A stretch of DNA of 64,000 bases, from the NCBI GenBank assembly GCA_012656075.1, contig JAAKBF010000035.1, positions 372,001 through 436,000 of the forward strand, written 5' to 3'. Positions within the stretch are counted from its first letter, which is position 1, and every line of letters starts with the position of its first letter. This document shows positions 34,084 through 44,046 of this stretch, in pieces. The DNA is from Phytophthora hibernalis. Taxonomy: Eukaryota; Oomycota; Peronosporomycetes; Peronosporales; Peronosporaceae. The position numbers and the translations under genes were made by a program. A model generated the notes under the pieces. That model saw nothing but the letters and a program-made list of their open reading frames with translations, did not search any database and was not told where the DNA came from.

Positions 34084-35885
34084 ATGGTATCTACAGTCTC
34101 CGCAACGTGCGACTTGCCATTGCTCGCGAAAGTTCGAGTACTGAGTCGTCACTGCTTGAGTGTCGAGATCCCTCACGTACTACTCGCAATCAACACAATG
34201 CTGGACGATTTCTCAGCTGGGGAGAAGGCTGACGAGGTCTATAAACGCACGGGTAGTCTCCGGTTCATGCAGTACATCGCAGCTCGTGAACCACTAGAGG
34301 ACATGGATCCGTTCTATCGAAGGTCTCAATTCAACCGAACGGTGGAAATTGCAGCCGCTGCGGGGGATTTACAAGCGGTCAAGTGGCTCATTGAGAGCTA
34401 CAAACCCAAGGAGTATCTTACCAAGACGGTGACTGCAGCTGCTGCTCAGGGACATCTTCATATTTTGCAGTGGTTGTTTGACAACCATCGAGAGAGAGGC
34501 TACTGGGGCAGCACGGAGATGTGTGGAGCTCTGCTGAATAAGCACTCGCACGTGGTCGAGTGGCTTCGTGAACACGCTGTACCACACAAAGACAGTCTGA
34601 AGAAGGTGATGGAAGCTGCGGCGGCAGTAGGCAACGTGGAGGTTGTCGAATGGCTGTTCAAAGAATGTCATGCGAGTGCCGAGGACGCTCTGTGGAGTGC
34701 ACAGACGAACAAACAGTGGGAAACTGCGCAATGGATTCTGGAGAACTGTAGTTTGGTCGGACCCTGGATCGACTGGGATCTACCTGCCAAGGACGGAGCT
34801 TTGTCGTTCTTACAGTACTTGCGCTCTCGATCCATCGGTGGGCCAGGATTTTACACGTTGCAAGTAGCTGCGTGGAATGGACATCTCGAAATCGTCCAGT
34901 GGCTCAATGGGGAGCTGCGAGTGCCCTTTTCGCCGACTGTGTGGCATGCTGCAGACAACGGGCATTTGAATGTGGTCAAATGGTTGCATGACAACGAATA
35001 CAAACATGGCCGCGCCGCTGTTATGGACAGCGCTGCCATGTATGGCCAGCTTGATGTCATCAAGTGGTTGCATGAATATCGCGCAGAAGGCTGTTCTGAG
35101 CAAGCAATGGACGGCGCGGCCTTGGAAGGACATCTCGACGTCGTGAAATGGTTGCACGAACATCGAAGCGAAGGTTGCACGAACTCAGCGATGAATTCTG
35201 CTGCTAGTCGGGGCCACTTGGACGTCGTGAAATGGCTTCATGCACACCGACGTGAAGGATGCACACACGTAGCGATGGACACGGCTGCTGAAAATGGTCA
35301 TTTGCACGTTATCCAGTGGCTTCAGGCTAACAGAAGCGAAGGCTGTACATCAGTAGCGATGGATTCAGCAGCGAGCAACGGACACCTCGAAGTAGTGAAA
35401 TGGCTTCATGAGCATCGAAGCGAAGGCTGCACTACCAAAGCCATGGACATGGCCGCTGAAAATGGACACTTTGAGATCGTCAAATGGCTCCATGACCACC
35501 GAAATGAAGGCTGTTCAACGGATGCGATGGACAAGGCCGCCGCGAATGGCCACTTGGCAGTCGTGAAATGGTTTCATGAGAACCGCGAAGAAGGCTGCAC
35601 TATTGCTGCGATGACCCAAGCGATTCTTGGCGCTCACTTCGAGATAGCGCTGTTTTGGAGTCTCATCGCTCGGAGGGCTTTGTATTTCACCGAAACTCCA
35701 TCATTCGACTTCCACTTGAGCTGATGCAGTGGTTGATCACAAACTACGCCGACAATTTGAACGAATGCGAGTTTGAGGTCGAGATTTCCGACTGGCACTT
35801 TAACGAGTGGTGCAGCAGTGTCAAACTTCGGATGGCGCATCATAACGAGGTCTCTGTCTGGTGGGAAATGCACATCGGAGATTAA
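34084..35885 (+). CDS. Ankyrin-repeat solenoid protein, copy 5 (best preserved)
   Basis: About 600 residues from MVSTVSATCDLPLLAKVRVL. One frame runs uninterrupted through head (IPHVLLAINTMLDDFSAGEK, FYRRSQFNRTVEIAAAAGDL, GSTEMCGALLNKHSHVVEWL), linker (KQWETAQWILENCS, PAKDGALSFLQYL) and nine regular 28-residue repeats. A typical repeat is HLDVVKWLHAHRREGCTHVA plus MDTAAENG. A single missing T in the run 35653-35656 joins the cap (SHRSEGFVFHRNS, LELMQWLITNYADNLNECEF, DWHFNEWC) ending at 35885. It is convergent with copy 6, 149 bp away. The Trp-Leu-His and Glu-Gly-Cys-Thr positions are nearly invariant. Confidence 0.88.
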
Positions 35886-36034
35886 GCCGTGAAGGTTGTT
35901 TTGCTCGACAGCGCCAACTACATGTACATGCACAGCAAATAAACATGTGAACAGCAAATTGTTTTTCAACTCCATCAAGCAGACATACCATCATTATCTT
36001 TGATTAGAAGATCACAACAACAAATTCAACCCAT

Positions 36035-38127
36035 TCATTCTTCTTCTGACTCAGCCTCGTCAGGATAAGGGTACTCCTCAGCGATCCAGTCACTCAAATT
36101 CTGTTCCGAGGGTGTAACTCTCCCTCCGCCTGTTGTGGGCCCTTCAGTTCTCAGCTTATGCAAAAACAAAACCACTTCGAACTCTCCAGATAAGGCCGCG
36201 TTGTCCATTGCTGCAGTTGTGCAGCCTTCCGCGCGATTTTCATGTAGCCAGCGAATGACTCGGATATGACCACCTCGAGCAGCTTCGTCCATTGCTGCAG
36301 TCGTACAACCTTCGGTCCGGTTTCGACTCAGCCACTTCACGACTTCCAAGGCGCCACAAGCGGCAGCATCATCCATCGCAGCAACCGTGCACCCTTCCGA
36401 CCGATTTTCATTCAGCCACTTCACGACCTCTAGGTGACCACCACTTGCTGCTCCATCCATCGCCTTTGTTGAACAGCCCTCGCTTCTACTTTCGTACAAC
36501 CATTTCACCACTGACAAATGGCCGCCAGTGGCGGCGTCATCCATCGCGGTTTTCGTACAGCCCTCGTTCCGGTTTGAATGGAGCCATTGTGCAATTTCCA
36601 AGTGACCGTTCCGTGCCGCAAGATCGATTGCATCACTCGTACAGCCTTCTGTTCGGCTCTCGTGAAGCCACCGAACGATATCCAGGTGCCCGTGAGCTGC
36701 TGCACCATCCATCGCTCGAGTTGTGCACGATGGCGCAGTAGTTTGTTTTAACGGCTTCGGTTCGTAAAAAATGTCGAAAGCGAAATTATTTGCGCGCTTT
36801 CGCTGTTGCCTGGTACATGGCTCAAAAGCCTCTCCAATCTCGTGTAGATACTGAAGAATTCCAAAATGTCCATTGATTGCTGCGAAATCCATGGCACTAA
36901 ACACTTTTTCGTTGATGATTTCGAAGCCCCCAAAGAGGTCGATCGTAGGATCAACGTGAAATTCGGCATAGAGCCACTGCACGACGTCCATAAATCCGTT
37001 TTTCGCGGCCATCAACATCGTCATGCCGGATACAGTTTTCATATCCTCGTTCTGCCCAAGTCTCTCCTTCAGATTTTTATCGTCGCGGTCAATCGTACAT
37101 CTTCCAGCTTTTCATCATCTTCGTCTAGAGGTGTGTCGACTCGAGCGTGGAGGTACTTGGCAACTTCCAAGTGGCCGTTAACGGAAGCTGCATGGATAGC
37201 AAGGCTCGCTTCGCCTCCGACGCTAGTAACATGCGTCGGATGGGTAATATGGGAATAGCTCCTGTCCCAATCGTACCATTGGTACGGATCTTTCTCACTG
37301 TCCAGATCTTCATTGCTCCAATCTTGCTCAATGAGCCATTGCACGACGTCGAGGTGGCCGTTCTCAGCTGCTTTTAGTAACGTCCCAGCTTCTGAGCTCA
37401 TGTAAATCTGCTCTTGTAGCCACTGCAAGAGTTCAAGATGACCTCGAGAAGCAGCGCCCACTGAACACTGCGGAGCGGGGATGTATGTTATCCGCTGTAC
37501 CATCTCCACGAAGTCAATATTTCCACTGTTCATTGCAGCCTTCATCGTAGCAATATCATCTCTTTGGTCGTGCACCGCCGTCCTCTGGAGCCACTCGACC
37601 ACATTTTGATGTCCTGCTGCAGCCGCTGTAGCCATGTCCTTATTGCCCCAACAAATAACATAATAAGGACCCAATTCACCACCCGGCACTGTACTGCCGG
37701 CAGAATGAATGTCTTTTTCTAGAAAATAGGTTAAAATCTCCATATTTCCTGCAGCTGCAGCCTCCTCCACAGCGTCCTCCAAGACCCAAAATTTAGGAAA
37801 ATGGTCAAAAATCCACCGGATCATCTGCATATCTTGGCGTTTAACGGCCTCCACGAGCGACGCATTGGCTTGGGACGCCTGGTACCAAGGCTCCGAGCGT
37901 AAAAGTCTGCGAAGGGACCAGGAAGTGTCTGCTCCAGTCTCGAGATCCAATTTATAGTCCCAGATGCGGTTTAAGAGCGTCAAGGACCCACATTTGCTCG
38001 CTTTTGCGATAGATTTTTGCACCGACGCATCTGCATACAGCGAAACAGCGTCAATCACGTGAGAAAGCGCGCTAAACTCGGGTCTGGAGCGGAAGAGCAG
38101 CGTCACAACCAGCAGCGGCGGCGGCAT
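36035..38127 (-). CDS. Ankyrin-repeat solenoid protein, copy 6 (divergent)
   Basis: About 698 residues from MPPPLLVVTLLFRSRPEFSA, on the opposite strand to the other copies. The N-terminal half has long irregular repeats (RQDMQMIRWIFDHFPKFWVL, HLDVVQWLIEQDWSNEDLDS). The C-terminal half has seven regular 28-residue repeats (HLDIVRWLHESRTEGCTSDA and so on). It ends in a short acidic tail (YPYPDEAESEEE) and lacks the GCEFEVPTSDW cap. One missing base near 37085 joins LTA to DDKNLKERLGQNEDM. Codon use and head sequence differ from copies 1-5, so it is probably an older branch. It shares a 208-bp divergent promoter region with eL20. Confidence 0.85.
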
Positions 38128-38335
38128 TATTGTATTTGTTTTCACAGGATTGGATATTATCCAATCATCCGCTTTGAACCCGCGGGTTTCGTCGTCAAAC
38201 CCGGGTCATCAACCAAGCTCGTCTCCCATTGGCTGAAAAGCGGCGGGCTCTCCTCCGCCAGTAAAATTTGCACCAGCTCAAGGCCGCAATTCGCCTTTGC
38301 ACTTCATTCCCCGGAAGACTCCCTCTCGCAGAACC
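38128..38335. promoter_or_regulatory. Divergent promoter between ankyrin copy 6 and eL20
   Basis: This 208-bp gap must serve both genes. It holds a CCAAT on each strand (ATCCAATCATCC near 38160, CCATTGG near 38226), a perfect palindrome AACCCGCGGGTT (38177-38188) followed by AAACCCGGGT, and an initiator-like TCATTCC at 38304-38310 ahead of the eL20 ATG. The sites are recognised by pattern only. Confidence 0.5.
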
Positions 38336-39380
38336 ATGCCGGTATGTGGGCAACACTTTTGCGCAAAAGGATGCTGCGCAACAGATTAGACTGACCGTTT
38401 GTATGGTGCGCAACTTTTGCAGATCCGTCAGTTCCAAGTCGTTGGCCGCAAGGCTCCCACTGAGAAGGAGCCGAACCCGCCCGCCTACCGCATGAAGCTG
38501 TTCGCGCCCAACCCGGTGCTGGCTCGCTCGCTTCTGGTACTTCCTGCACCAGATGAAGAAGATGAAGAAGACGACGGGCGAGATTCTGACGTCAACGAGG
38601 TCCGTCTGCAGTCAATTGGCGTCTGAGGCGCAAATCCCCTCGAAAGGCATATTTGCGCGCAAATCCTCTCAGTTGTCATAGTTTATGACTTCTGAGCGGG
38701 AAACGATCTCGTCCTGACCACACCTGTGACAAGGTGTGCGTCATCCTCCTAGCGACCTTTGAACAAGTGCTTGCTTGCCACGAGAGTGGAGTTCGGTGCC
38801 CTCATGCCCATCTCCACTCCAGCTTGCAAACCGCTTTGTCGCTAGTGAGATCGCGGTGTGATCCGTTGTTTAGCTCTCTTGGATGGACCAAATGAGGGGT
38901 TTTCCTGTAAGACCACTCTGAACAACACACGACATACTCGCGAGGACGAAGGAAGCGCAAATATTTTGCACTTCAGTCATAATTTGCGCAAAACCTCTGT
39001 TTAGTCATATCTAACTTTTTGTGTATTATTTTACAGCTCACGGAGAAGAACCGTCGTATCGTCAAGAACTACGGCATCTGGATCCGCTACAACTCTCGCA
39101 GCGGCACCCACAACATGTACAAGGAGTACCGTGACTTGACTCTGTGCAAGGCTGTGGAGCAGATGTACTCGAGCTGGCTGGCCGTCACCGTGCCCGTCCT
39201 CGCTCCATCCAGATTATGCGCACGGCTATCGTGGCCGCCAAGGACACGCAGAAGCACGGCCTGAAGCAGTACCACGACTCCAAGATCTCGTTCCCGCTCT
39301 CGCACCGTCTCCCGCGTGCTGCCGAGAAGCACCACAACTCGGTCTTCAAGGCCTCGCGCCCGTGCACTTTCCGTGGTTAA
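38336..39380 (+). CDS. RPL18A: 60S ribosomal protein eL20 (L18a)
   Basis: Exons 38336-38341 (ATG CCG only), 38423-38599 and 39037-39380, with introns of 81 and 437 bp. The protein reads MPIRQFQVVGRKAPTEKEPN, PPAYRMKLFAPNPVLARS, RFWYFLHQMKKMKKTTGEIL, VKNYGIWIRYNSRSGTHNMY and KEYRDLT, then SIQIMRTAIVAA and QYHDSKISFPLSHRLPRA, a clear eL20 along its whole length. It is a structural protein of the large ribosomal subunit. Frame breaks near 38537 (two bases, in a GC repeat), 38588 and 39171 (one base each) disrupt an essential gene and are almost certainly consensus errors. The second intron has an unusual GTCCGT donor, is far longer than others here, and is rich in stem-loops. Confidence 0.95.
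38651..38845 (+). ncRNA. Structured RNA candidate in the eL20 intron
   Basis: Four inverted repeats lie in a row inside the 437-bp intron. They are a 14-bp palindrome (38651-38664); a hairpin 38668-38696 with CTCAG/CTGAG and GTCATA/TATGAC stems around a symmetric TT/TT loop; a hairpin 38715-38743 with CACACCT/AGGTGTG extended by TGAC/GTCA; and a long hairpin 38749-38845 with an outer stem CTAGCGAC/GTCGCTAG, an inner stem GAGTGGAG/CTCCACTC and large internal loops. The last resembles an H/ACA snoRNA hairpin with a pseudouridylation pocket. I found no convincing H or ACA box in the right place, so the class is open. Ribosomal protein introns are common snoRNA hosts. Confidence 0.45.
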
Positions 39381-39530
39381 GCGGATTGTTGACTGCTGTC
39401 GTGCAAGGTTTGCAAGACTAAGTTGCTAGTTGCAATTGGTAGTCGAAGACAGCTATGCTGAAGGTTAATGCAATCGAAAGATGGGAGTTTTTCGACTTTG
39501 AACCTTTTAGCAAAGTTTTGTTTTGCTTGA

Positions 39531-42455
39531 TTACGTGTTTTGTGTTTGAAGTGTGTTTTGAAGAGCTGTTAGGTGGTGGAGTTGTTGTTGACGGTACTTG
39601 CGGATGGATTGAGTTTTGAAGTCTTGCTGTGAAATGTCAGCGTCTGAAAGGTGAAGGCGACTCAAACGTGCGTTTACAATGCCCAAGGCCGATGAAATCG
39701 CTTGCGAGGGTGTCTGAGCTGAAGTTGAGAGCAACTTCAACGCCTCGTTCGGGTTGGACATGAAGAGTGCAATTTTCGCGAATCGCTCGACCTCCTGTTT
39801 GGTGTTTGGAGAAACGCAGACATCGGGCGTCCTCGAATACACTTGGAGACTTTGGAGAACGCTTGCAAACTCTCGCTGTTGCGCTGAAGCTGGTAACTCG
39901 AAGTGGAAATGAGCGCAGTCGTGGCTGTTGGAGTCCAGCACGAAGCCGTGATACAGCAGGTAAATGTAGTTGGGCTGGGCATAGTTCTCGACGACTTCCT
40001 GGCCAGCTTCAAACTCCCACGACGCCTTTGTGTCTGCGAGGCGACCAGAGGAATCGAGGTTCGTGTGGTGCGGCTTGTGCTCTGAGTGAAGCTCCTGGCA
40101 GTTCACCATGTCAAGAAGCGGTACGAGATGTCGTTGACTTTTCCACCAAATGCTACGGGAGTCAAGTATCGCGTTGGCCCAAAGAAATCGTCGTTGAGTG
40201 AGCCACGTTGATGTTTCATCCAAAGCCGATGCCTTGAGATAATTTGACAGAATAACATACGACTGAGTGACTCGCTGGCGATAATTCGTGACGAGAAGCA
40301 GCAGATCAGTGCCTTCTAGAGTCTTGAGTTGGACCTCATAAAAGAGAGGCGAGCCCAAAGTGCTGGCGTGGTCGCCCAGAACGGGAAGCATGTCCAGATA
40401 CGGCTTCCAATGCGAGTGGAAATGGTTCGGGCCGAACTTTTCCTCCAAAATGTGAAGGAGAAGCAGCATCTCCTCTCTGGAGACATTAGCTCGCTCCTTT
40501 TGAAGTCCGTTCATGGTTTGTCGAACCCACGGTGATTGTAGAGCAGAGTGTACATTCATGACAACTTGCACTGGAACGCTCAAATAGACATCACCTCTGG
40601 CGAGTGGCTTGGCAGCAAAAGTCCCATAGCCGACAGCTTCGCTGACGTATCGCAGCTCGAGATGATTAACCGGGAAGCGACGGCCAGTTATCCATTGCTT
40701 AAATCGCTCGAGTTTAGTACTTCCAGCATCAGCTTCGTTAAGTTCCTGTTCTGGCTCATGATTGAGCGGCCGATCGTTGCCAACATCTCCAAGCCCCTTA
40801 CCGAGATACTGCAATCGTTGCTCCAAAATTGTTCGAGCTTCTAGCAAAATTTGTTTTCGACTCAATCGAAATGCCACAGCATGTGTACGTCTGTCAAAAG
40901 ATGAAGCAGTTGTTTGAAGTTTGTCATAAATGCGGCGATCTTCTTCAGTAGAAGTTGGATAGTGCCCCAGTTGTCGACGGAGGGAACGCAACATGAAAGT
41001 GGCTTGTTCTTGTTGAGGTTGACCCTCCAAATCTGACATTAACTCTGGGGAAAGCACTCCGAAAAGGCCCTTGCATCGTCACACGCTGCGGCTTGCTCAG
41101 CATCCATAGAGTACACGACTGTGTAAATTCGTACCAAACCAGCATCTTCCAGCTTTCCAGTACGAGAAATGCATGCAAGAGGAGCATCTTCGACCCTTAT
41201 GCGCGTCAGGACTCTCAACTTCTGAGCTAATGTTTCTGCCAGCGACTTGTCTTCTTCATCCTGCGCATAGGCTTCGGTGACTGACGGGAGGCGAAAAGCA
41301 GCGCAATCAAAGCCCCTGTCACCCATAAGGAAACCATGATGGAGGAAATACACGTAATTGTTGTTGTCGCCGTAGTCCTCGAAAAGTTGTTCTCCTTTGA
41401 GAGTGCCACGATCGGCTCGTATTGTCATTCCATCGGATTGAAGATCGTGATATTGCAGGAAACGCTGTCCGTTGTCATGCTGCCGAGCTTCATTGTCCGG
41501 TTCTCCGTTGAAGATATCGCCAAATGGTACCAGGACTCGCTGACCTTGGATCGAAAACGCACGTGAATTAATGAGAAAGCGGGCCCAGACGTATCGCGAC
41601 AGCCCCAAAGCGTCTTCATCAACAAAAGAGCGAAACAATCGCTTGAATCGACCATGTGCCTTCTTGGCTAGTAGTCGCTCCTTCCTGGCAGCCTTGATCA
41701 TTCGTTCGTCCTGCAAAGCCTCCACATCAGCGTCACTTGCAAACAACAGTGGCGACGCGACCTCATTTCGAGACGAAAATGACGGCAATAGCTGCAAGTA
41801 CGGAGCCCATTGTGATGCTGATCCCTTCGCTTGCTCTAGCAGCAGGAATGCTGTTAGGAGCTCTTCTTGGTCAGTCTCCAACTTTTTCAACTTTTTCTTT
41901 AGTTTCAGTTGCGAGCTCCACTCCTGTGCAATGGTATCATAGCAACTGAACACCCACAAACATGTCAGAAATTACCAGTGTGGCAGATAAATTCCCCCAT
42001 TCTTACATGATGAGTTTTTGGTACAAACAGCAGCTTTGCCTCCTCCTCCACCGTCTCCAACGCCATGATACCTGTTCACATCATTGTAATTAGACTCAAA
42101 GTGACTAATGTACTGATCAAAACAACGCGAACTCACCTCTGCCCATTTCGGGGAACGTCTCAATTGCAATTTTTGTGCTGACGGTGCCACCCGCAGCTCG
42201 GAACCAATTCACAAATTCTGCAACTTTTTCTTCCACCGACAAGGACTGAATAGCGACGTCCGATGCATTGAACAGTGGAGAACGCAGCAGCAAAAGACCA
42301 ACAAGCAGGATCAAGAGACTCGAAATGGAGAGGATGACGCTCGAGTTGCCAGTTTTTGGCCGATTTTTCTTGCCAGTTGGTGCATTTTTCTTGAGTTGGG
42401 CTGCAACTTTCTTGTCCATTGCGACAACGGAAGCGGAATTTGGACGTTCTCGCAT
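39531..42455 (-). CDS. Membrane-anchored protein with two SET/LSMT-like modules
   Basis: Exons 42455-42137, 42071-42007 and 41945-39531, with introns of 65 and 61 bp. After a basic N-terminus (KKNRPKTGNSS) comes one hydrophobic segment (VILSISSLLILLVGLLLL), a likely signal anchor. Module 1 has GRGIMALETVEEEAKLLFVP, SRYVWARFLINSRAFSI, LVPFGDIFNGEPDNEA and LFEDYGDNNNYVYFLHHGF. Module 2 repeats the plan: YGTFAAKPLARGDVYLSVPV, RRFLWANAILDSRSI, LVPLLDMVNCQELHSEH and VVENYAQPNYIYLLYHGF, then a substrate-binding-like helical tail. This is the SETD3/Rubisco-LSMT type of lysine or histidine methyltransferase. The modules are joined by one missing C in 41047-41050; one more shift is needed at the exon 2/3 junction. 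The substrate is unknown. Confidence 0.8.
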
Positions 42456-43597
42456 GTTCGGTGGATCCGAAAGTGACGGTTCGAGAGATCTTTCTTGATT
42501 GGCATCACTAAGTGCGACCGGATAATATGCTGACTAGTTGGTAGCCAGTCTATTTATCCGGATTGACCCGCTTGAAGGATTGCCCATCCTATCAGCTCAT
42601 CCGTCTGTGTCGGCAAAAGGGTTTCCGCAAGTGCGCAATCACGCCCATTTCAGGACACTAAATGGTGGAAATGGGGGTCCTGTTCAATTCGGGCCCCTGG
42701 GCCTTAGGCCCTGGTCCAAGTGAAGAACACGTTCTGTGCTGAAATATTTAAGGTATATGATTGGCTGAAAGTTGAATTTGCATTGGACAGTTTTTGCTCG
42801 TTCGTGTTCCAGGGTGCCGAGAACACCAACGTGAGCTGTTCCAGCCAGGAAATTAAATGGCGAGCATGAAAAAGGCGTTTTTGGCTCCCCGTACAGGATC
42901 CGATAAAAGGCTGCAGAACTTTGCTTTTGTGCGAAGCTCCTGGAAGTCGCTGGTTGCACATGTGCACGGTATTCTATTCGTATGCATGTGGTCGAGATGT
43001 CGACTTATGCACTCGCGCCGGCACCCTCTCTACAAGAGGAGACAGCGCGCGCACTTGTGCCCGACAACAGTGCGTTTCGACGGTTATTTGTAAAATGATC
43101 GGTGGGCTGCAGCTGCCGCTCTCGGAATTTACTTGGACAACGTGTGGAACACGTTCTGAAAACTACAAGCACAAATCGTGGCTAAGCTAAAACCCCTAAC
43201 CTACGCTTTAACTCGGAATGTGTTCCCCACTTGGACGAGAGCCTAATAAAGCCCTATTAATAGAGTCAGTCTTCCACGATGAACCGCTTGTATCCATAGC
43301 ACTTGTGTTTCTAGTTTCATACCATGTTGTTGTTGACACCAACTGCAGTGACCCTCGATCCAGCTCAGACCTGGAGGTTCGCTGCATCGTTCACAACCGA
43401 AAGCTCGAGATAGGCGAAGGTAGTAAAGTACCCACTAAATCAAAGCATAGCAAAGCGAAAGAAAATATTTGACAGCAGGTTACCAACTACTGTTCCAGTC
43501 CTACTGTAAAACCAAACGTGTTACTCCGTGTTCTTCTACTCGTCGATATTCCGTTGTATCGGCAGCGATCCTCATCAGCGCAGACGTTTCAGGCTGG
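42456..43597. other. Intergenic spacer at the start of the transposon-rich half
   Basis: About 1.1 kb without a supported gene. GGGCCCCTGGGCC with GGCCCTGG near 42692 is locally palindromic. Short open frames on both strands have no recognised domain. The DIRS-like element begins somewhere to the right, but no terminal repeat could be fixed. Confidence 0.4.
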
Positions 43598-43930
43598 CTA
43601 GTGGTGCTTCCCTCCGTTCCTTTGCTTTGTCTCGGCACCTTGTTTGTGGTAGTGCGGATGCTGCTGCTGATCGGGCTGGCCCTCGCCTAAGTTACGGGGT
43701 TTCTTCTGAACAGCGTTGGCGATCTTGCCCTTGGTGGTTGATTTCGAGGTTGTCGGAGGAGTAGCCGGCTTTGAGCTGCTTACCTTCGTAGACACGGGAG
43801 CCTTGTGTTTGCTGGTTGTCGCAGCAGGAGTGGAAGTGGCCGCAGAGGTCGCCTTAGGCTTGGTTGGAGCCGGTGTGACCGTCGAACTACTCGTGGTAGT
43901 TGATGCCGGAGTCACTGGAGCTCGATCCAT
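43598..43930 (-). CDS. Thr/Ser/Pro/Lys-rich low-complexity ORF
   Basis: 110 residues from MDRAPVTPASTTTSSSTVTP through KSTTKGKIANAVQKKPRN to NGGKHH. The low-complexity, basic composition suggests a disordered linker or the start of a gag-like protein. It lies 116 bp beyond the end of the DIRS-like recombinase on the same strand and may be a piece of a neighbouring element. No domain is recognised. Confidence 0.3.
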   Translation of the reverse strand: MDRAPVTPASTTTSSSTVTPAPTKPKATSAATSTPAATTSKHKAPVSTKVSSSKPATPPTTSKSTTKGKIANAVQKKPRNLGEGQPDQQQHPHYHKQGAETKQRNGGKHH

Positions 43931-44046
43931 TGAATTGCGTCAACCTCATTGTCTTCAACAAGAGATCGTTGGGGATGCTTGTCGTCCTTTTCCTCCTTCG
44001 GTTCATCACTGCGAACGAGGCAAGTAGACTTGATTAGCTCGGAGAG

